Of a stretch of 64,000 bases of DNA, positions 51,293 through 59,591 are shown one piece after another. Position 1 is the stretch's first letter. Each line of letters starts with the position of its first letter. The stretch spans positions 186,001 to 250,000 of the forward strand of contig NZ_BMTS01000007.1 of the NCBI RefSeq assembly GCF_014649795.1, read 5' to 3'. A model generated the notes under the pieces. The model saw only the letters and a program-made list of their open reading frames with translations, was not told the origin of the DNA and did no database searches. Made by a program: the position numbers and the translations under genes. This DNA is from Streptomyces melanogenes. Its GTDB lineage: Bacteria; Actinomycetota; Actinomycetes; Streptomycetales; Streptomycetaceae.

Positions 51293-51952
51293 ATGAGACC
51301 CGAGTCCACCACCCTCGTTTTCCCCGCGCCCCCGACGTCTTCGCGCGCGGACGTGCACACGGAGACCGTGGAGGGCTTCGGCACCCTCCGCTTCACACCG
51401 GTCGATCCGGCGGCGGACAGCGCCGTGCTGCACGCCTGGGTCATTGAGGAGCGGGCGCAGTTCTGGGGCATGAACGGCGCGAGCCGGGAACTGGTCCAGG
51501 AGATCTACGAGGACGTGGACCGCCGCGACACCCACCACGCCTTCCTGGTCCGCCTGGACGACGAGCCGGTGGCGCTGTTCCAGACGTACGAGCCGACCGA
51601 GGACCGCATCAGCGAGTGCTACGAGGTACGGGAGGGGGACATCGGCGTCCACCTCATGCTGGCGCCGGTGACGGACCGTCCCCGCCCCGGCTTCAGCCGC
51701 ACCCTGGTGGACGCGCTGATCCGCTTCACGTTCCGCGCCCCGGCCGTCCGACGCGCGGTGGCCGAGCCCGACGCCCGCAACGAGAAGGCCGTCGCACTTC
51801 TGAACCGCCTTGGGTTCGTGCGCCAGGGAGAGATCACCCTGCCGGAGATCGACCTGCCGGAGGTGTACCTCCCGCAGAAGCGGGCGGTACTGGCGTATCT
51901 GGACCGCCCGGCCGTACTCCCGCCTGCGGTGGCCATGGTCGTACAGCCGTAG
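51293..51952 (+). CDS. Siderophore-type N-acetyltransferase (IucB/AlcB-like GNAT)
   Basis: This 219-residue protein fits the acyltransferase branch used in hydroxamate and citrate siderophore synthesis: GTLRFTPVDPAADSAVLHAW starts it, AFLVRLDDEPVALFQTYEP and DIGVHLMLAP form the acceptor side, and VRRAVAEPDARNEKAVALLNRLGFV is the conserved acetyl-CoA motif. Such enzymes acylate hydroxylamines such as N-hydroxylysine or cadaverine. The iron box upstream supports iron-regulated expression. No other siderophore genes are nearby, so it probably serves a pathway encoded elsewhere or replaces a missing step. Confidence 0.82.
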   Translation: MRPESTTLVFPAPPTSSRADVHTETVEGFGTLRFTPVDPAADSAVLHAWVIEERAQFWGMNGASRELVQEIYEDVDRRDTHHAFLVRLDDEPVALFQTYEPTEDRISECYEVREGDIGVHLMLAPVTDRPRPGFSRTLVDALIRFTFRAPAVRRAVAEPDARNEKAVALLNRLGFVRQGEITLPEIDLPEVYLPQKRAVLAYLDRPAVLPPAVAMVVQP

Positions 51953-52074
51953 AACCGCGGCCGATCGCGGAGACCGGCTGAGGGACGGGAGGCGGGCGGC
52001 CTTCTGGAGGTCCGCCGCGCGAGGCATCATCAAGGCAGCAGAGGTGCCCTCGCGCCGCGTTGGCAGCCCTGCCC

Positions 52075-52407
52075 CTACGATTCGCCGGCGGCCGCGCGTT
52101 CGCCCTGTACGTACGGGTCCGACTCGACGTCGTAGGTGCCCGCATGGCCGGCCAGCTGGTCCACCACGCGTTCCCACTCGGCGAGTTCGGCGGCCCGGCG
52201 TCCGCCGTCCGGCTCGGCCGACGGCTCTCCGATGTCCTCCGGTGCCGGGCTGTCGGCACGCGCGGCCAGCCGATGGAACGCCTTCGCCGCCTCGTGATGG
52301 TTCATTCCCTGGGCCTGGCGACGCACCGCGGCCCGCCCCGCGTGCTCGGCCTCGGTGGGTCCGTCCATCGCCGACTCGGGGTTCGGCAACGGCTGTTGGT
52401 ACGACAT
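52075..52407 (-). CDS. Small hydrophilic protein
   Basis: This 110-residue protein is very hydrophilic and mostly helical, with many Ala, Glu, Arg and Pro residues and no cysteine. Sequences such as HAGRAAVRRQAQGMNHHEAAKAF and AAELAEWERVVDQLAGHAGT suggest two helices joined by a proline-rich linker. AGGAGGAGA precedes the ATG, a strong site. I recognise no family. It could be a regulator or a stress protein. Confidence 0.6.
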   Translation of the reverse strand: MSYQQPLPNPESAMDGPTEAEHAGRAAVRRQAQGMNHHEAAKAFHRLAARADSPAPEDIGEPSAEPDGGRRAAELAEWERVVDQLAGHAGTYDVESDPYVQGERAAAGES

Positions 52408-52483
52408 CGACTCTCCTCCTGTGCGGACGGCGACGCGCCACGCCGCCTCGCTACCGTGCCGCCTACCCCGTCTTCACCTGGAT

Positions 52484-52702
52484 ACGTCAGGGCTCCGGTG
52501 GATCGAGGCCGGCCGCGCCTACAGTCAGCTGGGCCGTCTGGCCGACGGGTACCAGGCCCTCCGCATCGCCGAGAGCTGCGCGGCCCAGGACATCCGCCGC
52601 CCGGCAGTACGCGAGCTGGTGGCCGACATGGCCGCTCGTGATCGGCGCCGTACGCTGCCTGAACTGCACCGCTTCAGTCGTCAACTGGGAGTCCCCACGT
52701 GC
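52484..52702 (+). pseudogene. C-terminal remnant of an XRE/TPR-type regulator
   Basis: The frame encodes WIEAGRAYSQLGRLADGYQA, LRIAESCAAQDIRRP and VRELVADMAARDRRRTLPE ... RQLGVP. This matches the TPR-like C-terminus of Streptomyces XRE regulators that lie upstream of flavoprotein genes. No DNA-binding domain or start precedes it; upstream is a different gene on the other strand. It therefore looks 5'-truncated. It overlaps the flavoprotein start, as the intact pairs do. Confidence 0.6.
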
Positions 52703-53256
52703 GTGATCAGCCAGATCGGCAGACCGAGAAGCCCTTCCTGTACGTCGTCGTGTGCGCCTCCGGTATCGCTGACGATGTCGGCAAGCTGATCGCTGCGGCC
52801 CAGGAGGCGAACTGGGATGTGGGCGTCGTCGCCACCCCGCAGGGCCTCGGCTTCATCGACGCCGAGGCGGTCGAGGCACAGACCGGCTACCCGATCCGCT
52901 CGGCCTGGCGCTCACCCGGCGACCCTCGCCCGCTGCCGCCCGCCGACGCCATCGCGGTGGCCCCGGCGACATTCAACACGATCAACAAGTGGGCGGCGGG
53001 GATCTCCGACACCTTGGCGCTGGGCATCCTGTGCGAGTCGTACGGTTTTGGTATCCCCACCGCTGTCCTGCCTTACCTGAACTCCGCCCAGGCAGCCCAC
53101 CCCGCGTACAGCCAGAGCCTGGAGCGGCTGCGCGAGATGGGCGTCCTCATCGGCTCGTACGAGCCGCACCGGCCGAAGGCCGGCGGCGGGGCGGACCGCT
53201 TCCGGTGGGAGGAGGCGCTGGAACTGCTCACTCCCAAGCTCCCCGCCAAGGAGTGA
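52699..53256 (+). CDS. Flavoprotein (HFCD/phosphopantothenoylcysteine decarboxylase-like)
   Basis: This 185-residue protein has the flavin-binding fold of the homo-oligomeric flavin-containing Cys decarboxylase family: YVVVCASGIADDVGKLI, VGVVATPQGLGFIDAEAV, and APATFNTINKWAAGISDTL, the conserved flavin-site strand. GSYEPHRPKAGGGADRFRWEEAL is the usual C-terminus. The GTG start overlaps the regulator remnant. These small flavoproteins are widespread in Streptomyces, often next to an XRE regulator, with unknown substrate. Confidence 0.83.
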   Translation: MRDQPDRQTEKPFLYVVVCASGIADDVGKLIAAAQEANWDVGVVATPQGLGFIDAEAVEAQTGYPIRSAWRSPGDPRPLPPADAIAVAPATFNTINKWAAGISDTLALGILCESYGFGIPTAVLPYLNSAQAAHPAYSQSLERLREMGVLIGSYEPHRPKAGGGADRFRWEEALELLTPKLPAKE

Positions 53257-53408
53257 TCAGTGGCGTCGTGGCAGCCATGGCTGCCCGAGCACGGGGGCCG
53301 GGGGCATGGCTTTTGCCGAGGCGCTGGATGCGTCAGGTCAGTGCGTGGGTGGGGTTGCGAGCGTCGTCCAGGGCGCGCTGGCTGACGGCCTGGTCGAGGA
53401 CAGCGGCG

Positions 53409-53686
53409 GCGTCCGCGTTCCGCGGGCTGCGGCGGGGCGAGGCGTGCGGGCAGAAGTGGATCGACACCAATCTGGACGCCGGGCTCATCCCGGTCCAGGC
53501 CCTCAAGCGGCACCGAGCCAGCAGGTCAAGGACCGCGACGAGTGGGAGGGCGCCTGGGCGGAGACTGGGCGCGTCTTCACCCAGACGAATGGCGAGCTGC
53601 TCCATCCCGCCAACCTCCCCGCCGTTTCGTTGAGCTGTACGAGGAGATCGACCTTCCGCCGGTCCGGCTCCACGACCTTCGCACGG
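53409..53686 (+). pseudogene. Tyrosine integrase relic, several frameshifts
   Basis: Three blocks in three frames, in the right order, match the catalytic domain of phage/ICE tyrosine recombinases: FRGLRRGEACGQKWIDTNLD (Arg I region), EWEGAWAETGRVFTQTNGEL (middle strand) and RRFVELYEEIDLPPVRLHDLR (the HxxR region). The final Tyr segment and the N-terminal half are missing. It is clearly inactive and marks a decayed integrative element. Confidence 0.7.
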
Positions 53687-53719
53687 TGCTGCGACGCTTG
53701 CGCACGTGGCGAGGGGCGG

Positions 53720-54448
53720 TCAGGGGTCGCCCATGTCCAGTTCCTCCTTCCGCCCAGGTAGATCTTCAGGTAGATCTCGCGAGGGCAGTCGCAGCATGAC
53801 AATGCTGACGGAGGCCACCCACAGCCAGAAGAGGAAGAAAGGGGTGACGGCGGGCAGGGACAGCGGGGCCAGCCATCCGGAGCGGACGAGGGAGATCGCG
53901 CTTCCCGCGAGGGTGACGAGACCCGCCGCAAGGGCGGTCCAGCCGGTCCAGGCCGGTAGTTCCCGGCTTTGGCGTATCGCTGCGGCTGCGGCGAGAAGGA
54001 AGAACGCGAAGACGGACAGCAGGCCGTAGAAGGTGTGCAGGCACGCTTCGGTGAAGGCGCGGAGCAGCGGCCAGGACTCGGGTGTGTCGATGAACTGCGG
54101 GGTGCTCGTCACGCTGAACATCGCGTTGACGACGAGCATGCCGGCCACGATGGTGGTGGCCGACGTGCGGATGATGAACGACAGCAGGGAGTCGTGGGGC
54201 AACCGGAGGGCTCGGGTCAGGGAGAAGGCGAACCAGATCCCCAGGAGCGCGCCGATGTTCGTGGAGAAGGTCTGGGCGAACGCTCCCGCCGAGTGCTGGT
54301 CGAACCACGCCGCGTACTCCGCGTCGGAGTCGCCGCGGACCGGCCAGAACTTCCAGGAATCCCGCGTGGTGAGCAGGACGGCCAGGGAGAGCAGGAGGTT
54401 CGCGATTCCGGCCCAGGCACCCACCCTGATCTGCGTGGTCTCCGACAC
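53720..54448 (-). CDS. Multi-pass membrane protein of the terpene locus
   Basis: This 242-residue protein has about six hydrophobic helices, including AWAGIANLLLSLAVLL (10-25), a helix at 62-80, TTIVAGMLVVNAMFSV, TFYGLLSVFAFFLLAAAAAI and LPAVTPFFLFWLWVASVSIV near the C-terminus. It resembles DUF4386-like proteins only in general layout. The GTG has AAGGGCGG seven bases upstream. It is 59 bp downstream of the FAD oxidoreductase in the same direction, so it may be part of the terpene operon. Transport or membrane-bound catalysis is possible; function unknown. Confidence 0.7.
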   Translation of the reverse strand: MSETTQIRVGAWAGIANLLLSLAVLLTTRDSWKFWPVRGDSDAEYAAWFDQHSAGAFAQTFSTNIGALLGIWFAFSLTRALRLPHDSLLSFIIRTSATTIVAGMLVVNAMFSVTSTPQFIDTPESWPLLRAFTEACLHTFYGLLSVFAFFLLAAAAAIRQSRELPAWTGWTALAAGLVTLAGSAISLVRSGWLAPLSLPAVTPFFLFWLWVASVSIVMLRLPSRDLPEDLPGRKEELDMGDP

Positions 54449-54507
54449 CTTTCGACCGCCCTTCGCCTGTGCTCTGCCGAGTTGTCGAGTTGCGCCGTCT
54501 GGTTGTT

Positions 54508-55884
54508 CTACCGTGCGCCGTCGGTGCCGGTGACGGGCGTGACCGGACCGAGGCGTGGGGCCTTGAAGAGCACGTTGGCCAGCATGCGCGGGCCGACCAG
54601 CGCCGTCGGCGGTTTGACCATGTGATAGACGCTCAGGAACACGCGGAACACCTCCGGGTCGGTGACCAGGAGGCGGATGAGACGTCGCTTGTACCAAAGG
54701 ACCGGTCGTAGCCGCAGCGGCAGCGCGCCGCGCTCGCGGTGGTGGTGCCACGCCAGATCCTCGCTGACGGACATGAGCCACGGAGTCCGTACGATCGCCC
54801 CGACTCGGCGCTGGGTCCGGCGTGCGGCCGTGTCCAGGTCGCCGGACCGGGCCAGCGTCTCGCCCAGAGCCTGGGCCTGCAGCACCGACACCGTCATGCC
54901 CTGCCCGAAGACGGGATCGAAGGCCGCCACCGAGTCGCCGATCGCGACCAGGCGCCGGGGCCACCGCCGTATCGCCGTGTACTCGTTGCGACGGTTTTCG
55001 GTGCGTTTGAATCCGTGGATCCCCGCGCCCTCGACGGGCGTCGCGGATGCCAGGAGCGCGTCGAGGGCGTCGTTGCCGAGCGCCTTGGCGAACTCCCGCC
55101 AGCCCTGTTCGTCGGTGGGCGGGTGGTCCCCGCCCGCACCGAACACCGTGACGGCCCATCGGCCGCCTTCCATGTGGATGGCGAAGGCGCCGCGTGGCAG
55201 GTCGGGGGCGCTGTTCATGTGCTGCAGGGCCTCGAAGTCCCGGCCGGGGGCGTCGATGAGCATGGTCGCGTACGCCAGCCCCGCGTCGACGACCTTCACC
55301 GCCGGACGCGGAAACCCCGCCTGCTCCAGCCACTGCGGCAACTTCGAGAACCTGCCCGAGGCGTCCACCACCCACTCGGCGTCCAGCACCTCCCCGCCTG
55401 CCAGCCGAACACCGACGACCCGCCTCGCCTCCCGGTTCCAGCACAGTCCGGTGGCGGGGGAGCGGTCGCGGACGGTGACCTGCGGATGGTTCACCACACG
55501 CTGACGCAGCGACCACTCCAGCAGGTCCCGCGAGAAGCCGTGGGCCTGTACGCCTGCCTGTGTGCGCGGTACGAGACCGGCGAACACGGTCGTCGACGCG
55601 AGCAGGCCGTGGTCGAAGAGCGGTGCTCCGGCCGCGACCAACTCAGCCTGCAGGCCCGGGAACAACGCTTCCAGCTGCCGCGCGCCCCGGGCCAGCATCC
55701 CGTGCACGTGCCGCGCCTGGGGGACTCCCTCGCGCGGCCCCGCCGTAGCCGGAAGCGTGCCTGACTCCACGAGCACGACCTGCTCGAAGTGATCGGCCAG
55801 CACCCGTGCGGCGGTCAGGCCTCCGATGCCCGCACCGATGACCACGGCCTGTCCGGGAAACCGTCCGTGCGGTGGGTGCGGCAT
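54508..55884 (-). CDS. FAD-dependent monooxygenase / oxidoreductase
   Basis: This 458-residue flavoprotein belongs to the p-hydroxybenzoate hydroxylase-like group. The FAD dinucleotide motif VVIGAGIGGLTAARVLADHF begins at residue 13, a DASGRFSK segment follows, and AIGDSVAAFDPVFGQGMT near residue 330 is the second FAD-contact motif (GD-box). The start at 55884 (GGAGG eight bases upstream) is preferred over an ATG 6 bp earlier. It lies 46 bp after the terpene synthase gene and probably oxidises its product, for example by epoxidation or hydroxylation, or reduces an isoprenoid. Confidence 0.87.
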   Translation of the reverse strand: MPHPPHGRFPGQAVVIGAGIGGLTAARVLADHFEQVVLVESGTLPATAGPREGVPQARHVHGMLARGARQLEALFPGLQAELVAAGAPLFDHGLLASTTVFAGLVPRTQAGVQAHGFSRDLLEWSLRQRVVNHPQVTVRDRSPATGLCWNREARRVVGVRLAGGEVLDAEWVVDASGRFSKLPQWLEQAGFPRPAVKVVDAGLAYATMLIDAPGRDFEALQHMNSAPDLPRGAFAIHMEGGRWAVTVFGAGGDHPPTDEQGWREFAKALGNDALDALLASATPVEGAGIHGFKRTENRRNEYTAIRRWPRRLVAIGDSVAAFDPVFGQGMTVSVLQAQALGETLARSGDLDTAARRTQRRVGAIVRTPWLMSVSEDLAWHHHRERGALPLRLRPVLWYKRRLIRLLVTDPEVFRVFLSVYHMVKPPTALVGPRMLANVLFKAPRLGPVTPVTGTDGAR

Positions 55885-55930
55885 GCTCATCCCCTCCAGT
55901 TGCTGCGTACGAGCGTCGGCGGGTGGGACC

Positions 55931-57058
55931 TCATGTGCCGGGGCCCGGACCGGTGCGGGCGGAGCCGGGGATGAGCTCCTCCAGATACGCCGGGTCGCCC
56001 GGCAGCAAGGCATAGCGGCTGGTGGTGATTCCCCATGCGGCGTGGCCGCCCATCCAGGCCCTCAGCAGACCGACGCACGCGGTCAACGCCTGCTGCTCCG
56101 TTCCGTCCAATACCAACGCCGCACACAGGCCGGGCACCTCCTCTTCAGTGCGCCGGAATCCGTCGAGGCGACGGCTGATGAGTTCCCGGGCCCGCGCACG
56201 GGCCTCGCCGGGCGGGCAGTGGTGCGCCCGCTGGAGAACGGTCACGAGGTTGAGCAGGTCGCCGGCGGCGGTTTCCTTCTCGACGGTGAGCACGTCGTTC
56301 GTCCAGCACACGACGTCTCCGGCCGCCCTCAGCAGACGCTGGTAGGTGCGGCTGTAGTACACCGCGGGCGGCAGCTCGCTCCCGCCCGCGAACTCGATGA
56401 GGTCGAACGTGATGAGGATGCCCCCCGCGGCCCGGCGCAAGGCCCCGTACTCGGCAAGGTGACAGACGTCGCCCAGGCCTCGGTACGCGGCCTGTTGCAG
56501 GTTGCCGGCAAGGTACTCCAGCAGGTGCAGATGCAGACGGCGGCACAGTCTGCTGCCGGCCCGGGCGAGGGTGCGGGCCCACAGCTCGGCCAGCGCGTCG
56601 CCGATCGGCCCGGTGGCCGGGCGGCGGGTGCCGGTGGACGCCACATCGGCGACGCCTGCCAGGAAGCCCTCGAACCCTTGCGGGTCCAAGGCGGTGCGGC
56701 GGTCGTCGTTCTGGTCGTCGAGGAAGTCCAGCCAGGCGATCCAGTCGGTGGTGAGCAGCAGGTCCTCCACCGTCGCGGTCGGATAGACGCGGGCCGCGAA
56801 ATCCCCCAGGCGTACGGACGCGAGGCGCCGCTCGGCAACGTCGGAGCGCACCAGCCCGAGCCCACGTGCCCACGCCAGGACGTGCGTGTTCGCCTGGTCG
56901 GCGGCAGGGGACACGCATGACTGAAGGGCCCAGATACCGGCGGGCAGCGCGTCGTGGCCGCGCCTGTCCGGGCAGGTGCGGTCGGTGGCGGGTACAGCGC
57001 CGATCACGGTCGTGTCGGTCGAGGCATGCCCGGTGGTGCCGGTGGTGCCCTGCTCCAT
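55931..57058 (-). CDS. Class I terpene synthase
   Basis: This 375-residue enzyme ionises a prenyl diphosphate with Mg2+ and cyclises it. The aspartate-rich motif DDQND is at 114-118 (LDFLDDQNDDR) and the NSE triad is N254, T258 and E262 (NDVLTVEKE), followed by the usual basic helix. A 60-residue N-terminal extension is more variable. GAGGGGGG precedes the ATG at 57058. The gene heads a leftward operon with a flavin oxidoreductase and a membrane protein. It is not recognisable as geosmin, methylisoborneol, pentalenene or epi-isozizaene synthase from motifs alone, so the product is probably unassigned. Sesqui- versus diterpene cannot be decided. Confidence 0.85.
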   Translation of the reverse strand: MEQGTTGTTGHASTDTTVIGAVPATDRTCPDRRGHDALPAGIWALQSCVSPAADQANTHVLAWARGLGLVRSDVAERRLASVRLGDFAARVYPTATVEDLLLTTDWIAWLDFLDDQNDDRRTALDPQGFEGFLAGVADVASTGTRRPATGPIGDALAELWARTLARAGSRLCRRLHLHLLEYLAGNLQQAAYRGLGDVCHLAEYGALRRAAGGILITFDLIEFAGGSELPPAVYYSRTYQRLLRAAGDVVCWTNDVLTVEKETAAGDLLNLVTVLQRAHHCPPGEARARARELISRRLDGFRRTEEEVPGLCAALVLDGTEQQALTACVGLLRAWMGGHAAWGITTSRYALLPGDPAYLEELIPGSARTGPGPGT

Positions 57059-57315
57059 GGCAGACCCCCCTCGGGCTGCCCATCGCTCCTGCGCCGAGCA
57101 TGCAGCCTGGTGTGGCATCGAAGGAAACAGGCGCACGGTACTACTCCTGCGGGCACAACCGAAGAGCCTTACGGCCTTGGCGCCGGGCATTGAGCGGGCC
57201 CCTGCCTCTGACGCGGGCAAGGCCCGCCACGGGTGACCCTGTCACCCCGCAGACCTCAGAAGTGGCACGGCTCCTACGCTCGCCGGACTGTGGTCGGGGC
57301 ACCTCGATGGCTGAC

Positions 57316-57321
57316 TAGTCT
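57316..57321 (+). promoter_or_regulatory. Putative -10 box (TAGTCT), leaderless start
   Basis: TAGTCT lies 7 nt before the ATG at 57329; no Shine-Dalgarno sequence is present. Confidence 0.45.
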
Positions 57322-57328
57322 GGGCCGC

Positions 57329-57829
57329 ATGTCGACGCTGTCCCTGTCCCCGCTGACTCTTTCGCACGCCGAGGTCGCCGAGGTGGCGGGCATCTATGCG
57401 AGCAACCCCGCGTACTGCCGTGCCGCTGGTGAATACGACCCCGACGACATCCGCATCGACCGGGTGGAAGCCGATCTGCGGGAGGAGATGGGCACGCCGG
57501 GTGTCGAGGTGCTGCTTGCCCGCGACCCGGAGGGCCGGGCGGCGGGCGTGGTGTCTCTGCTGCACGAGCACCCCAAGGATGGATATCCATGGATCGGTCT
57601 GCTCATCGTGCACGGAGACCAGCAGCGACGCGGGACGGGCCGACTCCTGGCGCAGCTGATCGAGAACCGCTTCCGCGAGCAGGGCAGGAACGCCGTCCGT
57701 CTCGCGGTTCTGGAGAACAACCCGACGGCTTTGGTCTTTTGGTGCTCGCTCGGCTGGCAGGAGATCGACCGCCGCTTCGATGTCCAGCACGCGCGGCCCT
57801 GCATCGTGATGCACAAGCAGCTGACCTGA
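57329..57829 (+). CDS. GNAT-family N-acetyltransferase
   Basis: This 166-residue enzyme transfers an acetyl group from acetyl-CoA to an amine. Motif A is GLLIVHGDQQRRGTGRLLAQ (Q/R-x-x-G-x-G/A at about 106-111), with LAVLENNPTALVFWCSLGW as motif B. The C-terminal part ends with VQHARPCIVMHKQL. It appears leaderless. Many Streptomyces genomes have dozens of such enzymes with unknown acceptor; no neighbour helps here. Confidence 0.83.
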   Translation: MSTLSLSPLTLSHAEVAEVAGIYASNPAYCRAAGEYDPDDIRIDRVEADLREEMGTPGVEVLLARDPEGRAAGVVSLLHEHPKDGYPWIGLLIVHGDQQRRGTGRLLAQLIENRFREQGRNAVRLAVLENNPTALVFWCSLGWQEIDRRFDVQHARPCIVMHKQLT

Positions 57830-57871
57830 CAGGGGAGATGGCGAGTCCGGGGGACCGGGGCGCCGAGACGG

Positions 57872-57920
57872 CCGCGATCCGCGATCCGCGATCCGCGATC
57901 CGCGATCCGCGATCCGCGAT
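57872..57920. repeat. Seven perfect copies of CCGCGAT
   Basis: Seven contiguous 7-bp units of CCGCGAT (49 bp, no mismatches) lie 43 bp after the GNAT stop and before the PEP-mutase-like gene's 3' end. This is an intergenic microsatellite; copy number is likely to vary between strains through slippage. Confidence 0.9.
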
Positions 57921-57995
57921 GAAGATGTACGGCGGTGACGGCCGGGCGAACACCCACGGTCCTGGCGGAGATCACTCCGTACCACGATCGGGGCC

Positions 57996-58874
57996 TCAGC
58001 CGCCGAACCGGTCGTCGAGGTCGGTGTGGAAGTCGGCACCGACGAGTTGGGAGAACTCGGCGTAACTGTGTTGCGGGGGACCACCGGCGGGCGTGCCTGC
58101 GGCCCGGAGGTGGGACAGGGCGTCAGCGACGGCTCGCGTGGCGGTGAACAGGGCCGTCACGGCGTAGAAGGCCAGGGAGAAGCCGAGTTCCTGGAGGTCC
58201 GTGGCGGTCAGTTGCGTGGTCTCGTTGCCGTCGACGATGGACACCACTTTCGGGCCCTCGACGGCCGCGGCCACCGCCTCCAGTTCGCTGATCTTCTTGA
58301 TGCCGTCCACGAAGACCAGGTCGGCGCCCGCGTCCTGATAGAGGCGGGCGCGCCGGACCGCTTCGTTGATTCCCTGCGCGGGAAGGGCGTCGGTGCGGCC
58401 GATGACCAGCATGTCCGCCGACCCGCGTGCCTCCAGCGCGCACCGCAGACGCTTGACGCTGCTTTCCGCGTCGAGCAGCCGTACGCCGCTCGTCTGGCCG
58501 CAGCGTTTGGGCATGGCCTGGTCTTCGAGGTGGATCGCCGCCGCACCGGCGCAGAGGAATTCGTGCACGGTACGGTCGATGTTGCTGGGGCCGCCGTAGC
58601 CGGTGTCGGCATCCGCGATCACCGGGATCGCCACCGCACGGGTCATGTTGCGTGCGTGCTCGGTCATCTCGGTCTGGCTGAGCAGCCCGATGTCCGGCAT
58701 GCCCAGTCGGCTGGCCGTCGCGCCGAAACCCGTCATGTACACCGCGGGGAAGCCGGCCGCCTCCACGAGCCGAGCCGTGATCGAGTCGGGCGCTCCCGGG
58801 GCCAGAACGATCTCCGAGCCCTCCAACAAGGTCTTCAAGGTCGTGCCACCGGTCAACGGAACCCCTCCAGCCAT
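57996..58874 (-). CDS. Isocitrate lyase / PEP mutase superfamily enzyme
   Basis: This 292-residue TIM-barrel enzyme has the Mg-binding motif IADADTGYGG (D88, D90), IHLEDQAMPKRCGQTSG with E117 and the catalytic loop K-R-C-G at 123-126, and NETTQLTATDLQELGFSLAFY near the C-terminus. Cys125 in the loop is the lyase signature (2-methylisocitrate lyase, oxaloacetate decarboxylase-like), unlike phosphonomutases. It cleaves or decarboxylates a small C3-C7 acid. There are no methylcitrate-cycle or phosphonate genes nearby, so the substrate is unknown. Confidence 0.85.
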   Translation of the reverse strand: MAGGVPLTGGTTLKTLLEGSEIVLAPGAPDSITARLVEAAGFPAVYMTGFGATASRLGMPDIGLLSQTEMTEHARNMTRAVAIPVIADADTGYGGPSNIDRTVHEFLCAGAAAIHLEDQAMPKRCGQTSGVRLLDAESSVKRLRCALEARGSADMLVIGRTDALPAQGINEAVRRARLYQDAGADLVFVDGIKKISELEAVAAAVEGPKVVSIVDGNETTQLTATDLQELGFSLAFYAVTALFTATRAVADALSHLRAAGTPAGGPPQHSYAEFSQLVGADFHTDLDDRFGG

Positions 58875-58937
58875 ATGTGGATCACAGCGGTACGGGCAAG
58901 CCTCAGCCCAAACACCGTCAGGCGGGTGTCGGGTCGG

Positions 58938-59519
58938 TCAGGTGTAGTGGAGAGGGCAGGCGTTGCGCAGGCTGTGTTCGGCTGCGCGGAGGTACACCGC
59001 CGTGTAGAAGGCGGCGTCGAGGTCGTCCTGCCAGGGGCCGGGGTGCGTTTGGGCTGCTCGCTGGACTTCCGTACTGGCGAACCAGTTGGTGAGGTTGAGG
59101 TTGTCGCAGTGTGCGGGGATCTGCGGCGGCAGCGCCAGCTGGTCGGCCAGTGTCCGGGCGGCGGCAAGGACCGTGTGGGCGGATTGCGCGATCGTGGTAT
59201 CGGGGTGGAGCGAAGGCACGCGTAGTTCGATGGGCTGGGGAAGGCTGATCGGCAGGAGCAGCTCCCAGCCGAGGAGTGCGTCGCTGCGGTCCTGGCCGTC
59301 GGGCTGAGTGCGACACAGGGTGCTGAAGCCGTCCATGGGGCGGTTGAGCTTCTCTTCGAACGTGGTGCCTGATCCAGGGACGAAGTCGTATGGCTGTGGG
59401 GGTATGAGTGGCGGCAGCTTGAGACGTGTCAGTTCGGCGGTGAGGGCGCGGGCGGTGGGCTTGAGGACTTCTTCGTCGTCCCAGTCGTCGGCGGTGACAC
59501 TGGCCAAGTAGATACCCAT
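58938..59519 (-). CDS. Hypothetical protein, ~193 aa
   Basis: This 193-residue cytosolic protein begins MGIYLASVTADDWDDEEVLK and has a proline-rich centre (PPLIPPQPYDFVPGSG), then LLLPISLPQPIELRVPSL and a helical C-terminal half (TVLAAARTLADQLALP, DDLDAAFYTAVYLRAAEH). No signal peptide or catalytic motif is seen. The start at 59519 is preferred to an upstream one that adds eight unlikely residues. I do not recognise the family. It lies just downstream of a possible immunity gene in the same direction, so the two may be functionally linked. Confidence 0.6.
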   Translation of the reverse strand: MGIYLASVTADDWDDEEVLKPTARALTAELTRLKLPPLIPPQPYDFVPGSGTTFEEKLNRPMDGFSTLCRTQPDGQDRSDALLGWELLLPISLPQPIELRVPSLHPDTTIAQSAHTVLAAARTLADQLALPPQIPAHCDNLNLTNWFASTEVQRAAQTHPGPWQDDLDAAFYTAVYLRAAEHSLRNACPLHYT

Positions 59520-59591
59520 GGTGGGGAATCTACGGTGCGGCACTGACAGGGAGGCTGGGCTCGGCCCGTCCGGCGGGCGCCGCCGAGGGAT

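Noticed and set aside
57996..58874. Phosphonopyruvate or PEP mutase starting a phosphonate cluster
   Set aside because: The active-site loop has the lyase-type Cys (KRCG) and there is no decarboxylase or transaminase partner.
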